DNA of 45,854 nt from Alphaproteobacteria bacterium (GCA_030425185.1 JAUIAU010000023.1:1-45854), one strand, 5' to 3'; positions 1-10,651 are shown, counted from the stretch's first letter. Program-made: numbers and translations. The notes: a model not told the origin generated them from the sequence alone.

Positions 1-2
1 AC

Positions 3-209
3 GGCGAGGCCGACGCCGCGCGCATGGTCATCGCGGGGACCGTCAAGGGCACCGTCACGGCCGGCGACCTGTCGCTGCGCGGCACGGCGGATGTCGCGGC
101 CGACGTGGTGTGCGGCACGCTCGCCATAGAGAGCGGCGCCACGATCACCGCCAGCGTGCGCTGTGCCAAGCCGGTGGCCGAGGCCCCGTCGCTGGCCGCC
201 AGCGCCTGA
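3..209 (+). CDS. Bactofilin family protein, C-terminal part
   Basis: The frame is open from the window edge (first full codon at 3), so the start lies outside. The visible 68 residues show the short repetitive beta-helix pattern of bactofilins: runs such as VIAGTVKGTVTAGDLSL, each turn about 17-18 residues with alternating small and hydrophobic positions. The tail is Ala-rich. Bactofilins polymerise without nucleotide into membrane-associated filaments that help localise cell-wall or morphogenesis enzymes. The next gene starts 4 bases after the stop, so the two are probably co-transcribed. The family call rests on repeat pattern only. Confidence 0.7.
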   Translation, partial: GEADAARMVIAGTVKGTVTAGDLSLRGTADVAADVVCGTLAIESGATITASVRCAKPVAEAPSLAASA

Positions 210-213
210 TCGG

Positions 214-966
214 GTGCGGCCCTTTCTCGTCCTGCAACTGCGGCCCGAGGACGAGGCCGCGGACGCCGAATTTGCGGCCTTTCTCGACAAGGGCGGGCTC
301 GCGCCCGGCGAGGTGCTTCGCATCCGGCTCGACCGCGAGCCGCTGCCTGCCGGTCTGGACCTGACCGCCTTCGCCGGGATCATCGTCGGCGGCGGCCCGG
401 GCTGCGTCAGTGACCCGCCCGCCACGAAAGACCCGGTCGAGGCCCGGATCGAAGTCGAGATCCTCGGCCTGATGCCACAGGTGCTGGCGCAGGACATCCC
501 CTACATGGGCTGCTGCTACGGGCTGGGCATTCTCGCCACCGCGCTCGGGGGCGAGGTGTCGAAGGCCCGCTACGGCGAGCCGATCGGCGCGGTGCCCTGC
601 CGCCTGACCCCCGAAGGCGCGGCCGATCCGCTGCTCGCCGGACTGCCCGGGGACTTCAAGGCGCTCGTCGGCCACAAGGAGGCTGTGCAGAGCCTGCCGC
701 CCGGGGCCGTGCACCTCGTCGAGGCGGGGCCCTGCCCGTTCCAGATGATCCGTGCCGGGCGCAACGTCTACGCCACGCAGTTCCACCCCGAGGCCGACGG
801 GCCGGAGTTCGCGCTGCGTATCCGGATCTACCGCCACAAGGGCTATTTCGACCCCTCCGAGGCCGACGACCTGACCGCGCGCGTGCTGTCCGAGACCGTC
901 ACGGTCCCGGCGGCGATCCTGCGCGGCTTCGTCGAAAGATACCGGGCCGGTGTCGCCTCCGAGTGA
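214..966 (+). CDS. Class I glutamine amidotransferase-like protein
   Basis: The product is 250 residues from the GTG at 214. I chose this start because an earlier in-frame ATG (163) would overlap the bactofilin gene, and MRPFLVLQLRPEDEAAD is a typical start for this family. The triad of the GATase class I fold is visible: a nucleophile elbow GCCYG with Cys about 101, and His about 191 and Glu about 193 in TQFHPEADG. Stand-alone members resemble the GMP synthase glutaminase domain and hydrolyse glutamine or related gamma-glutamyl compounds. The substrate cannot be read from the sequence. It follows the bactofilin gene by 4 bases. Confidence 0.85.
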   Translation: MRPFLVLQLRPEDEAADAEFAAFLDKGGLAPGEVLRIRLDREPLPAGLDLTAFAGIIVGGGPGCVSDPPATKDPVEARIEVEILGLMPQVLAQDIPYMGCCYGLGILATALGGEVSKARYGEPIGAVPCRLTPEGAADPLLAGLPGDFKALVGHKEAVQSLPPGAVHLVEAGPCPFQMIRAGRNVYATQFHPEADGPEFALRIRIYRHKGYFDPSEADDLTARVLSETVTVPAAILRGFVERYRAGVASE

Positions 967-1070
967 TCCGGCGACAGGGCTCTCCCGTAAACTTTCCGAA
1001 ACCCGGTTGGTGAACCGTGGCCGACGCCCTAGCTGCAAGGGGCGCGACAGGATGGAAGGATCAGCCCCCG

Positions 1071-2174
<1,104 letters not shown>

Positions 2175-2226
2175 GGCCTGTGTCACCGCCTTCGCGGCGC
2201 AGCGGTCCGTCCGCTGCCCGCGGCCC

Positions 2227-2266
2227 GGGGCCACGATCCGACCAGACCCGGATCGTGGCCCCGTTT
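2227..2266. terminator. Convergent hairpin terminator, folE2/mlaA
   Basis: A perfect 14-bp inverted repeat (2227-2240 with 2249-2262, loop of 8) lies between the convergent folE2 and mlaA stop codons. Only three T residues follow on the plus strand. Its position between convergent genes suggests it works in both directions. Confidence 0.65.
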
Positions 2267-2270
2267 GGAT

Positions 2271-3056
2271 TCAGGGGGTCTCGCCCGGCCCAATATCGGG
2301 CGTGAACGGATCCTGCAGCGGATCGAAGCCCGGCTCGACAACGTTGGTCTTCGACGCGAGGTAGCGCCGGTTCGAGACGACCATGCCGCGCAGGGCGACG
2401 TAGCTGTCCGCGCTCTCGTACAGGACCTCGTCGATCAGCGGTCCCGACAGGTGACGCGCCGCGACCCGCGCCGCCTGTGACGCCGTGCTGGCGAACCGGG
2501 TCTGCGCCGGGGTCGTCAGCAGCCATTCCGTCGCCGCGAGCGGGCCGAAGAGCGCGGCCGAGGCATAGGCCCCGACATGGTCGATGGTCATGCCCGGTCC
2601 GCGCAGCGGGGCCTCGGTGTAGACGCCCTCCGGCAGGCCCCAGCGGCGCAGGGTTAGGCCGAAGTCGGTCGGACGGTGCGGCAGCCCCATCTCGCGCGCC
2701 GGGTCCAGCATCCCGCCCAGTCCGAAGATCGTGTTCGCGCCGAAGCGCAGCACGCTGTGGATCGCAAGCTCCCCCTCGCCTTGCAGCAAGTGGTTTACCG
2801 CCACGACCGGCAGGCCGAGGTTCTGGGTCACGTTCAGGCTGGCGCCGGTGAACGGCGTCGGTGCCAGGGCCCCGTAGACCGCCGCGAAGGGCCGCATGAC
2901 CACCCGGTCGGTCAGGCGATTGGCCTGATGCACGACCCGGTTCGCCGGCTCCAGCGGATCGGGAATATCCTCGCCGGGTGGCGTCGCACAGGCGGTCAGG
3001 GCCAGTAACCCCGCTATGAAGGCAGTGCGCCGCAGGGCGCCGCCGGGTCGTCTCAT
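2271..3056 (-). CDS. mlaA: MlaA/VacJ family outer-membrane lipoprotein
   Basis: The 261-residue product starts with a lipoprotein signal peptide ending in the lipobox LTAC (Cys23). After it come the family landmarks DPLEPANRVVHQAN, NLGLPVVAVNHLLQG, FGLGGMLDPAREMGL and FGLTLRRWGLPEGVY. MlaA sits in the outer membrane and removes phospholipids from its outer leaflet, passing them to the periplasmic Mla system. The ATG at 3056 has a strong AAGGGGGA box just upstream; a longer open frame to 3167 lacks one. The mlaFEDBC transport genes are not in this window. It ends back-to-back with folE2 at a shared terminator. Confidence 0.92.
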   Translation of the reverse strand: MRRPGGALRRTAFIAGLLALTACATPPGEDIPDPLEPANRVVHQANRLTDRVVMRPFAAVYGALAPTPFTGASLNVTQNLGLPVVAVNHLLQGEGELAIHSVLRFGANTIFGLGGMLDPAREMGLPHRPTDFGLTLRRWGLPEGVYTEAPLRGPGMTIDHVGAYASAALFGPLAATEWLLTTPAQTRFASTASQAARVAARHLSGPLIDEVLYESADSYVALRGMVVSNRRYLASKTNVVEPGFDPLQDPFTPDIGPGETP

Positions 3057-3194
3057 GTCATCCCCCTTCGACTCAGCGTCGTCAGAAGACACGCGATCCT
3101 GCGGTGAGTAAGGGCTTGCACCCCAACGGGTAGTGGATGATTGAGTCGCGTGCCTGCCCAAACACACGCCTTTTGAAGGGGTTGGCCTTTGTCC

Positions 3195-4886
3195 CTAGCT
3201 GTGCTCCTCGGCCGCCACGGCGGCGAGGGCGCGATTGTAGGCCTTCAGCGCATCGATATGGAACACCGCCCCGAGCAAGCGCGGCGGGCGTTCTTCGGTG
3301 GCCGGAATCACGACGGGCAGGAACCCGGCGTCGGTCCGGTCGAGACGCGGCAGGGCGCTTTCGAGCGTATCCGACGGGGTCAGGAACCGCCCCTCCGCGA
3401 TCAGGTCGAGGCAGGCGTCCTCGGAGGCCGCGCGGGCGTGACCCACCGGGCGCATGATGCGCCCGACCCCCAGCGTGCAAGGGACCCAGGCCTGCGGACC
3501 GGCGGCGACATGCACGTCGCGGCGTTCGAGTTGCGTCAGGAAGAAGGACCGGTCCACCAGCCGCGAGGCCAGCGCCGTGGACAGCGACACCGCGACCATC
3601 ACCGCAAGGCCGGTCTGCCAGTCGCCCGTCAGTTCGAACACGATCAGCGTGGTCGAGATCGGCGCCCCCAGCACGGCGGCGGCGACCGCGCCCATGCCCG
3701 CCAGTGCGTAGAGCGTTTCCGACCCCGAGACCTCCGGGAAGATCCCGGTGGCGACCTGCCCGAACGCGAGCCCGACGAGCGCGCCGACCATCAGCGAGGG
3801 CGAGAACACCCCGCCCCCCATCCGGCCCGCCATGGTGATCGAGACCGCGACGACCTTGAGAATCGCGAAGACGATGGCCTCATGCAGCAACAGCGAGCCG
3901 GTCAGCGCCTGGCTGGTGGTCTGGTAGCCCACGCCGATGATGTGCGGGAAGGCGATGGCAAGCGCGCCGAGCATCGCCCCCGCGACCGCCGGGCGCAGCC
4001 AGCGCGGCAGGCCGAGCCGCGCCTGAACATGGGCGCCGAAGTCGTCTGCCCAGAAGATCGTCCGCATCAGCACGACCGCCACCAGCCCCGACAGCAGGCC
4101 CAGCATCAGGAAGGCGGGCAGCTCGACGTAGAACCCGAGCGCGCCGCCATCCGGGGGCAGGCTGAACTCGGTGATGTCGCCGAACTCGAGCCGGTTGATG
4201 ACCGTGCCCGCCGCCGACGCGATCACGATGGGCGCGAAGGCATGCACCGCGAAATGGCGCAGGACCACCTCCAGCGCGAAGAGCGCCCCGGCGATCGGAG
4301 CGTTGAAACTGGCCGAGACCGCCGCCGCGACGGCACAGCCCAGCAGGTCGCGCCCGGTGATGCCATCGGCATGCAGCCGCTCGGACACCCAGGTCGAGAT
4401 CAGCGCCGCCAGATGGACGACCGGCCCTTCCCGGCCGGTCGAGCCGCCGGTGGACAGCGTGATGAGCGAGGCCAGCGCCGAGGCGATCCCGGCCTTGCGC
4501 TCCACCCGCCCCTCGCGCAGGGCGGCGCCCTCGATCACGTCGGCCACGCCGCGGACCCGGCCATCCTCGGTGAAGAGGTGCAGGATCACCCCCACCGCCA
4601 GCCCGCCGAGAACGGGAACGATCAGCAGCCAGTACCACGGCAGGCTTTCGGCGTGGCTCGCCATCGCGCGCACGTCGTCGTTGGCATAGGCCCAGCTTTG
4701 CAGCGCAGTGATCCCCTTGCGGAACAGGAGCGCCGCGACGCCCGCCGCGACCCCGACGGCCAGCGCGATGAACCAGAACTGGATCTGGCTGGGGCCGCGC
4801 GTCCGGACGAGCACGATGCCCCGGCGGGTCGAGCGGGCCAGCGCCCGGGCCTGTGCCTTCAGAAGATCGCGTGTCCGGTCCGCCAC
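3195..4886 (-). CDS. ClC family voltage-gated chloride channel/antiporter
   Basis: The 563-residue integral membrane protein carries ClC anion-binding motifs: GSTGREGPVVHLAA in the first third and GGVFSPSLMVGALVG in the middle, within about ten or more hydrophobic helices. The Glu in GREGP corresponds to the gating/proton glutamate of the family. The C-terminal ~100 residues (IMRPVGHARAASEDACLDLI onward) resemble a CBS-type regulatory segment. It probably exchanges or conducts chloride across the inner membrane. It lies downstream of recN on the same strand, 115 bases away, with a hairpin between them. Confidence 0.9.
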   Translation of the reverse strand: MADRTRDLLKAQARALARSTRRGIVLVRTRGPSQIQFWFIALAVGVAAGVAALLFRKGITALQSWAYANDDVRAMASHAESLPWYWLLIVPVLGGLAVGVILHLFTEDGRVRGVADVIEGAALREGRVERKAGIASALASLITLSTGGSTGREGPVVHLAALISTWVSERLHADGITGRDLLGCAVAAAVSASFNAPIAGALFALEVVLRHFAVHAFAPIVIASAAGTVINRLEFGDITEFSLPPDGGALGFYVELPAFLMLGLLSGLVAVVLMRTIFWADDFGAHVQARLGLPRWLRPAVAGAMLGALAIAFPHIIGVGYQTTSQALTGSLLLHEAIVFAILKVVAVSITMAGRMGGGVFSPSLMVGALVGLAFGQVATGIFPEVSGSETLYALAGMGAVAAAVLGAPISTTLIVFELTGDWQTGLAVMVAVSLSTALASRLVDRSFFLTQLERRDVHVAAGPQAWVPCTLGVGRIMRPVGHARAASEDACLDLIAEGRFLTPSDTLESALPRLDRTDAGFLPVVIPATEERPPRLLGAVFHIDALKAYNRALAAVAAEEHS

Positions 4887-4976
4887 CGGCTGTCCTTCCC
4901 GTCAGGGTGCCCCGCCGAAACGCCGCGCCCGGCGGCGATCCCTTGGGGGGCAGTCTTAGTTGAAACCCATATCTTG

Positions 4977-5003
4977 GGAAAGCCCCGCCCTTTGTGCGGG
5001 CTC
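4977..5003 (-). terminator. Possible recN terminator
   Basis: On the minus strand AGCCCGC, a short loop and GCGGGGCT can pair with one bulge, followed by TTTCCC. The stem overlaps the recN stop codon. The U-tract is short, so this is tentative. Confidence 0.4.
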
Positions 5004-6654
5004 AGGCGCCAAGCAGCTCGCGGGCCTGGGCGCGGGCGGCCTCGGTGATGCGGTCGCCGGACAGCATCCGGGCAATCTCGTCCACGCGCTCGGCCACGGC
5101 CAGCGGCACGACACGGCTGCGCGTCTCGTCCCGCTCGACGGATTTCTCGACCCGCCAGTGATGCGCCCCCAGCGCCGCCACCTGCGGCGAGTGGGTCACG
5201 ACCAGCACCTGCGCGCCCTCGGCCAGCGCCTTGAGACGCTTGCCCACGGCATCCGCCGTCGCCCCGCCGACGCCCCGGTCGATCTCGTCGAAGATCAGGG
5301 TCATCGGCTCCGAGCCCTCGGTCAGGCAGACTTTGAGGGCCAGCAGGAAGCGCGACAGCTCGCCGCCCGAGGCGATCTTGTTCAGCGGACCGGCGGGGGC
5401 ACCGGGGTTGGTCGCAACGGTGAAGGTGACGCTGTCCTGCCCTTCCGGCCCCGGCGCGGCAGCGTCGATCACGGTCTCGAACCGGGCGCGCTCCATCTTC
5501 AGCGGGGCCAGTTCGCCCGCCATCGCCGCGTCGAGCCGCGCGGCGGCGTCGCGCCGGGCGGCGCTCAGGGCGGCGGCGGCGGCGGTATAGGCGGCATCGG
5601 TCGCGCGCAATGTCTCGCGCAGGCGGGCCAGGTCGCCCTCGCCCGCGTCGAGCGCGGCAAGCCGGGTGCGCAGGTCCTCCGCGAAGGCCCCCAGGTCGTC
5701 CGGGTTGACGCCATGCTTGCGGGCCAGCCCGCGGATCGCGAACAGCCGTTCCTCGATCCGCTCCAGTTCCAGCGGATCGAAGGCCAGACCTTCGAGCGTG
5801 TCCTCGACGCCCGACACCGCCTCGCCCAGTTCCACGAGCGCGCGGTTCAGCGCCTCCAGCGGCGCATCGAGATGCCCTTCCGCCTTGTCGGCAACGCCTT
5901 CCAGCCAGCGCACGGCGTCGGTCATCATCCCTTCCGCTCCTTCGCCGGTCAGCGCGTGATGGGCCGCCCGGATGTCGTCGCGGATGCGCTCGGCCGACTG
6001 CATCAGCCGCCGCTGCGCGTCGAGGGCGGCCTCCTCGCCGGGTTTCGGATCGAGGTCATCGAGCTCGGCGACAGCATGGCGCAGGAAGTCCTCGTCGGCG
6101 GTCGCCTTCTGCAAGGCGGCCTCGGCCCGGTCGACCGCCTTCGCGGCGGCGGCGCGGGCGGACCACGCGGCGCGGGTGGCGTCCAGCGGTTCGGACAGCC
6201 CGGCATAGGCGTCAAGCAGGCGGCGGTGGCCCTTCGGGTCCAGAAGCCCGCGATCGTCGTGCTGGCCGTGCAGTTCCACCAGCGTCTCGCCGAGCGCGCG
6301 CAGCAGGGTCGCCGTGGCGGGACGGTCGTTGACGCGGGCGGTGCGGCGGCCCTCGGCGGTCAGGCTGCGGCTGACAAGGATCTCGCCGTCCTCGACGGCG
6401 ATTCCCGCCTCGTCGAGCACCGCGATGGCCGGGTGACCCTCGGGAACCTGGAACACGGCCGCAACCTCGCCCCGGTCGGCCCCGCTGCGCACCAGGTCGC
6501 CGCGCCCGCGCCAGCCCAGGACGGCGCCGAGCGCGTCGAGCAGGATCGACTTGCCCGCGCCGGTCTCGCCGGTGAGCACGTTGAGACCGGGCTGGAACTG
6601 CAAGTCCAGCCGGTCAATGATGAGGATGTCCCGGATGTCGAGACTGACGAGCAT
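5002..6654 (-). CDS. recN: DNA repair protein RecN
   Basis: The 550-residue SMC-like ATPase shows Walker A GETGAGKS at residues 29-36 and Walker B MTLIFDEIDRGVGG in the C-terminal third, with an ABC signature-like ASGGELSR before it and a long Ala/Glu/Arg-rich coiled-coil middle. RecN holds broken DNA ends or sisters together during recombinational double-strand break repair. The ATG at 6654 gives the canonical start MLVSLDIRDILIIDRLDL; a longer frame to 6705 adds a non-homologous leader. The gene is the last of the minus-strand series that starts at mraZ and follows bamD by 72 bases, a common alphaproteobacterial order. Confidence 0.95.
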   Translation of the reverse strand: MLVSLDIRDILIIDRLDLQFQPGLNVLTGETGAGKSILLDALGAVLGWRGRGDLVRSGADRGEVAAVFQVPEGHPAIAVLDEAGIAVEDGEILVSRSLTAEGRRTARVNDRPATATLLRALGETLVELHGQHDDRGLLDPKGHRRLLDAYAGLSEPLDATRAAWSARAAAAKAVDRAEAALQKATADEDFLRHAVAELDDLDPKPGEEAALDAQRRLMQSAERIRDDIRAAHHALTGEGAEGMMTDAVRWLEGVADKAEGHLDAPLEALNRALVELGEAVSGVEDTLEGLAFDPLELERIEERLFAIRGLARKHGVNPDDLGAFAEDLRTRLAALDAGEGDLARLRETLRATDAAYTAAAAALSAARRDAAARLDAAMAGELAPLKMERARFETVIDAAAPGPEGQDSVTFTVATNPGAPAGPLNKIASGGELSRFLLALKVCLTEGSEPMTLIFDEIDRGVGGATADAVGKRLKALAEGAQVLVVTHSPQVAALGAHHWRVEKSVERDETRSRVVPLAVAERVDEIARMLSGDRITEAARAQARELLGA

Positions 6655-6726
6655 TCCCGCCCCCGCTGCGCCGCTTGCATCTACCGGTTTCTGCACCGCG
6701 CCCAAGGCGGCGGCAAGGACCTGTCG

Positions 6727-7590
6727 TCAGAGCCACTCGCCGCGGATCATGCGCCGGTAGACCGTGCGCAGCCAGCCCTCGCCCTGGGCCTCCGGCGCCA
6801 GTTGCCGGGCGGTCAGAAGCTTGTAGCCGTCCTCGTACCACTGGGTGGCCTGGAAGTTGTGACCGAGGATCGCGCCCGCGGTCTGCGCCTCGTCCGTCAG
6901 GCCGAGCGACAGGTAGGCCTCGATCAGGCGGAACAGCGCTTCGGGCGTGTGGCTGGTGGTCTCGAAGTCCTCGACCACGACGCGGAACCGGGTCACGGCC
7001 GCAGTGAAGTGCTGCCGCTTCAGGTAATACCGGCCGATCTCCATTTCCTTCGCCGCTAGGTGGTCGAAGGCAAGATCGAACTTCAGCATCGCCGAGCGCG
7101 CCCACTCGCTGTCCGGGTAGCGCTCGATCACGACGCGGAGCGCCTGCAGCGCCTGGAAGGTCAGCCCCTGGTCACGGCCGATCTCGTCGATCTGATCGTA
7201 GTAGCTGAGCGCCAGCAGGTACTGGGCATAGGGCGCTTCCTCGTCACCCGGGTAGAAGTCGAGGAACCGCTGCGCGGTGGCGCGGCTCTGCTCATAGTCC
7301 CGGTCGCGGTGATAGGAATAGGCCTGCATGATCAGCGCGCGGCGGGCCAGTTCGGAATAGGGGTATAGCCGCTCGACCTCGCCGAACAACTCGGCGGCGT
7401 CCGCGGGCTTGCCCTGCTCTTCCAGGGTATACTCGGCGCGGTCGTAGAGTTCGCGGGCGGAGAAGGATTCGAGGGGGCGCCGCTCGTTGCGGAAGGCTTC
7501 CGTCTGGCCGCAGGCCGTGACCGTCAACGCCAGTGCCACAGCCCCAAGGACCGGTTTGATCCGGAAATTCGCTTTGCCCGACCGCTGCAT
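6727..7590 (-). CDS. bamD: Outer membrane assembly lipoprotein BamD
   Basis: The 287-residue lipoprotein has a signal peptide with TVTAC at its end (Cys27) and TPR-like repeats (LYDRAEYTLEEQGKPADAAE, SYHRDRDYEQSRATAQRFL, FTAAVTRFRVVVEDF). BamD is the essential partner of BamA in beta-barrel insertion. Two ATGs lie close together (7599 and 7590). AAAGGA is 10 bases before the second, so I use 7590. It stands between lpxC and recN, as in many alphaproteobacteria, linking envelope assembly to the dcw block. Confidence 0.95.
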   Translation of the reverse strand: MQRSGKANFRIKPVLGAVALALTVTACGQTEAFRNERRPLESFSARELYDRAEYTLEEQGKPADAAELFGEVERLYPYSELARRALIMQAYSYHRDRDYEQSRATAQRFLDFYPGDEEAPYAQYLLALSYYDQIDEIGRDQGLTFQALQALRVVIERYPDSEWARSAMLKFDLAFDHLAAKEMEIGRYYLKRQHFTAAVTRFRVVVEDFETTSHTPEALFRLIEAYLSLGLTDEAQTAGAILGHNFQATQWYEDGYKLLTARQLAPEAQGEGWLRTVYRRMIRGEWL

Positions 7591-7643
7591 CCGCCCCATG
7601 TCCTTTGTCCGTCTCGCAGAAGCTGTGCCGCCTCTTGCGCGAT

Positions 7644-7670
7644 GGTCTAGCACAGAAAATTTTTACGCAA
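7644..7670 (-). promoter_or_regulatory. Possible bamD promoter
   Basis: On the minus strand TTGCGT (7665-7670) and TAGACC (7644-7649, preceded by TGC as an extended -10) are 15 bases apart in an AT-rich stretch. The spacing is short for a sigma-70 promoter. Confidence 0.35.
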
Positions 7671-7700
7671 AACGCCTGTCGTTGCGTTTTTCCACAGGCG
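7669..7700 (-). terminator. Possible lpxC terminator
   Basis: Downstream of lpxC, CGCCTGT (minus strand, 7700-7694) pairs with ACAGGCG (7679-7673) and is followed by TTTT. A competing hairpin, ACGCAA with TTGCGT, uses the same bases, so the fold is uncertain. A DnaA-box-like TTTTCCACA (plus strand, 7688-7696) lies inside it. Confidence 0.4.
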
Positions 7701-7707
7701 TGTCCGG

Positions 7708-8628
7708 TCAGGCGACCGCAGGAAGATCGCCCCGGTGGAGCCCGGCACCCGGCAGGCGGGCGGCGGCGGCGGAATCGCAGGTCTCGAGCCGCATCGCCAG
7801 CGGGTCGGCGAAGAGCGCGCGCAGCAGCTTGTTGGTCAGCGCGTGCCCGGCACGGTGGCCCGAATAGCGGGCCAGCAAGGGCGCACCGGCCAGCGCCAGG
7901 TCGCCCAGCGCATCGAGCATCTTGTGGCGCACCGCCTCGTCGGCATGGCGGAACCCGCCGGGGCTGAGCACCCGGTCGCCGTCCACCACAACCGCGTTGT
8001 CATAAGTTCCGCCGAGCGCGAGGCCCCGGGCGCGCATCGCGTCCACGTCGGCCTGGCGGCAGAAGGTCCGGCTGTCGCACAGTTCGCGCACGAAGCTGCC
8101 GTTCGCGAGGTTCAGGGTCTTTTCCTGCCGTCCGATGGCCGGATCGGCGAAATCGATGTGGAAGGCGATCTCGAGCTCGTCCGCCGGGTCGAGACGCGCA
8201 ACCGCGTCGCCCTGGCGCACTTCGACGGGACGCAGGACACGGATGGCGCGCGAGGGCGCGGCGAGGGCCTTGATGCCGCGCTCCATGATCGCCGCGACGA
8301 AAGGAACCGCGCTGCCGTCGAGAATGGGAGCTTCCGGCCCGTCGAGGTCGATCAGGGCGTTCTGGATGCCGCAGCCCGCGAGCGCGGCCATCAGGTGTTC
8401 GATGGTCGAGACCGAGACGCCGTCGGCATTCTCGATCCGGGTGCAGAGGGAGCTGTCGGTGACCATGTTCCAGCGCGCCGCGATCATCGCGTCGACGCCG
8501 GTGACATCGGTACGGCGGAACCAGATCCCCGTTTCGGCGGAGGCCGGGTTGATCACCATCTGCACCGGAACCCCGGAATGCAGGCCGACACCCTTGACGC
8601 GGATCGGAGCTCTGACCGTCTTCTGCAC
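7708..8628 (-). CDS. lpxC: UDP-3-O-acyl-N-acetylglucosamine deacetylase LpxC
   Basis: The 306-residue zinc enzyme catalyses the committed step of lipid A synthesis. Zinc ligands are seen as His78 in STIEHLMAA and His235 and Asp239 in RHKMLDALGD. The general acid-base His262 lies in GHRAGHALTNK. The start is a GTG with a GAGGG box upstream. It follows ftsZ by 293 bases, with the ftsZ terminator between, so it probably has its own promoter. I could not pick a clear one in 8629-8870. Confidence 0.96.
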   Translation of the reverse strand: MQKTVRAPIRVKGVGLHSGVPVQMVINPASAETGIWFRRTDVTGVDAMIAARWNMVTDSSLCTRIENADGVSVSTIEHLMAALAGCGIQNALIDLDGPEAPILDGSAVPFVAAIMERGIKALAAPSRAIRVLRPVEVRQGDAVARLDPADELEIAFHIDFADPAIGRQEKTLNLANGSFVRELCDSRTFCRQADVDAMRARGLALGGTYDNAVVVDGDRVLSPGGFRHADEAVRHKMLDALGDLALAGAPLLARYSGHRAGHALTNKLLRALFADPLAMRLETCDSAAAARLPGAGLHRGDLPAVA

Positions 8629-8870
8629 GGATCACCCTCTTCTTGCACCGCACGGAGCGGCGGCAGCATTGCGGAAAGCCGGTCCGGACTGATCTCGTGC
8701 AGTTCTGTCCGGCGTTTCCGGGCCATCCCCCAACGGCCCTGCAAACTCCCTAACGCCGGGGCGATCACAGTCTCAACTCAATCTTTACTACCGCGTGAAA
8801 CATCCCCCCGAGCGATGCGCAAAGAATCGCCTAGGACATATCGAACACGTCAGAACAAGTTGATTTAAAA

Positions 8871-8899
8871 GGAAAAAACCGCCCCGAAACGGGGCGGTT
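8871..8899 (-). terminator. ftsZ rho-independent terminator
   Basis: On the minus strand a 10-bp stem (AACCGCCCCG, loop TTT, CGGGGCGGTT) is followed by a run of T residues (TTTTTT). It sits 23 bases after the ftsZ stop and closes the ftsZ transcript. Confidence 0.85.
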
Positions 8900-8921
8900 C
8901 CTCGGTAGTCTGATGCCGGCT

Positions 8922-10583
8922 TTAGTTCGCCTGTCGGCGCAGGAAGGCCGGAATTTCGACGCGGTCGTCTTCGTGCTCGTCACGGGGCGCCGGGGCCTCC
9001 GGACGCAGGCGCGGCTGTGCTGCGGCAGCCGGTCGCACCGGGCGGGCCGTCGGGGCCGGCTGCGGCTCGGCAGACTGGCCGGTCATGCGCCCGATCAGCG
9101 AATTGATCCCGCCGAAGCCGCGCTTCTCGGCCTGGGCCGGGGCCGCCGGGCGGACCGGATCACGCTCCTCGGCCTGGGCGCGGGTCATGCTGGCCGCCTT
9201 GCGCAGGCGCTCCATCATCGCCGGGTCGGGCACGCCCGCCTGGCGGGGTTTCGGGGCGACGAACTCTTCCCCGCGCTGCGGCGCGGCGGCGGGCGGGTTG
9301 GCCGGGCGCAGGCTCGGGCGATGCGCGGCGGCTTCCGGACGGTAGACCGGCTCGGGCAGGTCCATCGCGGGCGCTTCCGGGACATCGTCCCACCCGGCAT
9401 CATCGGCGGTCTCGTAGCCTGCCTCGGCATCGAAGGACGCGAGGTCCTCGACCGTGGTCGGATCGTAGGCGGCATGGGCCACCTCGCTCTCGTAATGCAT
9501 GGCCGGCTCGGGCTTCGGCTTGTAGACCGGCTCGGGCACGTCCTCGACCGCGGGACGGCGGTTGACGACGTCGTCGCGCGAGCGGCGCAGCGGTGCCGGC
9601 TCCGAGCGTTGCACGGCGCTGGCGTCGATCCCGGTCGCCACGACGGACACCCGCATGGTGTTCTCCATCGTGGTGTCGAGCGTCGAGCCGACGATGATGT
9701 TGGCGTTGTCGTCGACCTTGTCGCGGATAAGATTGGCCGCCTCGTCGAGTTCGAACAGGGTCAGGTCGTAGCCGCCGGTGATATTGATCAGGACGCCCTT
9801 CGCGCCTTCCAGGCTGATCTCGTCCAGCAGCGGGTTCGCGATGGCCTTCTCGGCGGCCTCGCGGGCGCGGTCCTCGCCAGAGGCCTCGCCGGTACCCATC
9901 ATCGCCTTGCCCATCTCGTCCATCACCGCGCGGACGTCGGCGAAGTCGAGGTTGATCAGGCCCGGCTTGACCATCAGGTCGGTCACGCCCTTCACGCCCT
10001 GGTAGAGCACGTCGTCGGCCATGCTGAACGCTTCGGTGAACGTCGTGCGCTCGTTGGCGAGGCGGAACAGGTTCTGGTTCGGGATGATGATCAGCGTATC
10101 AACGACCTTCTGAAGGACCTCGATGCCCTCCTCGGCCTGCTTCATCCGCTTCGCGCCCTCGAACTGGAAGGGCTTCGTCACCACGCCGACGGTCAGCACG
10201 CCCAACTCGCGCGCAGCTTGCGCGATGATCGGCGCGGCGCCGGTCCCGGTGCCGCCGCCCATGCCGGCGGTGATGAAGCACATGTGCGCGCCCGCGAGGT
10301 GATCGACGATCTCCTCGATGGTTTCCTCGGCCGCCGCGGCGCCGATGCTGGGACGTGCGCCTGCCCCGAGACCCTCGGTGACCTTGGCACCCATCTGGAT
10401 CCGGGCCTTGGCCCGCGAGCCCTGCAGCGCCTGGCTGTCGGTGTTCGCCACGACGAACTCGACGCCTTCGAGCTGCTTTTCGATCATGTTGTTGACGGCA
10501 TTGCCGCCCGCGCCGCCGACACCGAAGACGGTGATCCGGGGACGCAGTTCATGCGTTTCGGGCATCGTGAGATTCAGTGCCAT
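8922..10583 (-). CDS. ftsZ: Cell division protein FtsZ
   Basis: The 553-residue tubulin homologue forms the Z-ring. The GTP-binding tubulin signature GGGTGTG is at residues 109-115, the N-terminal glycine-rich loop [14 protein letters not shown] at 21-34 and the T7-loop NLDFADV near 225. The globular core ends at about residue 325. A roughly 210-residue Pro/Ala/Glu-rich linker follows, containing twice the motif EPVY(K/R)P, and ends in the conserved C-terminal peptide [13 protein letters not shown] that binds FtsA. Long linkers are usual in this bacterial group. A 249-base gap with a candidate promoter separates it from ftsA, and a strong terminator follows. Confidence 0.97.
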   Translation of the reverse strand: MALNLTMPETHELRPRITVFGVGGAGGNAVNNMIEKQLEGVEFVVANTDSQALQGSRAKARIQMGAKVTEGLGAGARPSIGAAAAEETIEEIVDHLAGAHMCFITAGMGGGTGTGAAPIIAQAARELGVLTVGVVTKPFQFEGAKRMKQAEEGIEVLQKVVDTLIIIPNQNLFRLANERTTFTEAFSMADDVLYQGVKGVTDLMVKPGLINLDFADVRAVMDEMGKAMMGTGEASGEDRAREAAEKAIANPLLDEISLEGAKGVLINITGGYDLTLFELDEAANLIRDKVDDNANIIVGSTLDTTMENTMRVSVVATGIDASAVQRSEPAPLRRSRDDVVNRRPAVEDVPEPVYKPKPEPAMHYESEVAHAAYDPTTVEDLASFDAEAGYETADDAGWDDVPEAPAMDLPEPVYRPEAAAHRPSLRPANPPAAAPQRGEEFVAPKPRQAGVPDPAMMERLRKAASMTRAQAEERDPVRPAAPAQAEKRGFGGINSLIGRMTGQSAEPQPAPTARPVRPAAAAQPRLRPEAPAPRDEHEDDRVEIPAFLRRQAN

Positions 10584-10651
10584 GTCTGCTCCGCCTTGCT
10601 CTGTCGAGGCGCCTTGTTCCCCGGCGCGTATCCTTCTTGACTCCGCACCCT

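Noticed and set aside
3189-5048. Long open frame (619 codons) on the plus strand opposite the ClC gene
   Set aside because: Rich in Arg/Asp/His/Gln with no domain-like pattern; it is the antisense shadow of the ClC gene in GC-rich DNA.
4960-7059. Plus-strand open frame of 699 codons opposite recN and bamD
   Set aside because: Composition is typical of antisense frames, and the minus-strand frames carry all recN and bamD motifs.
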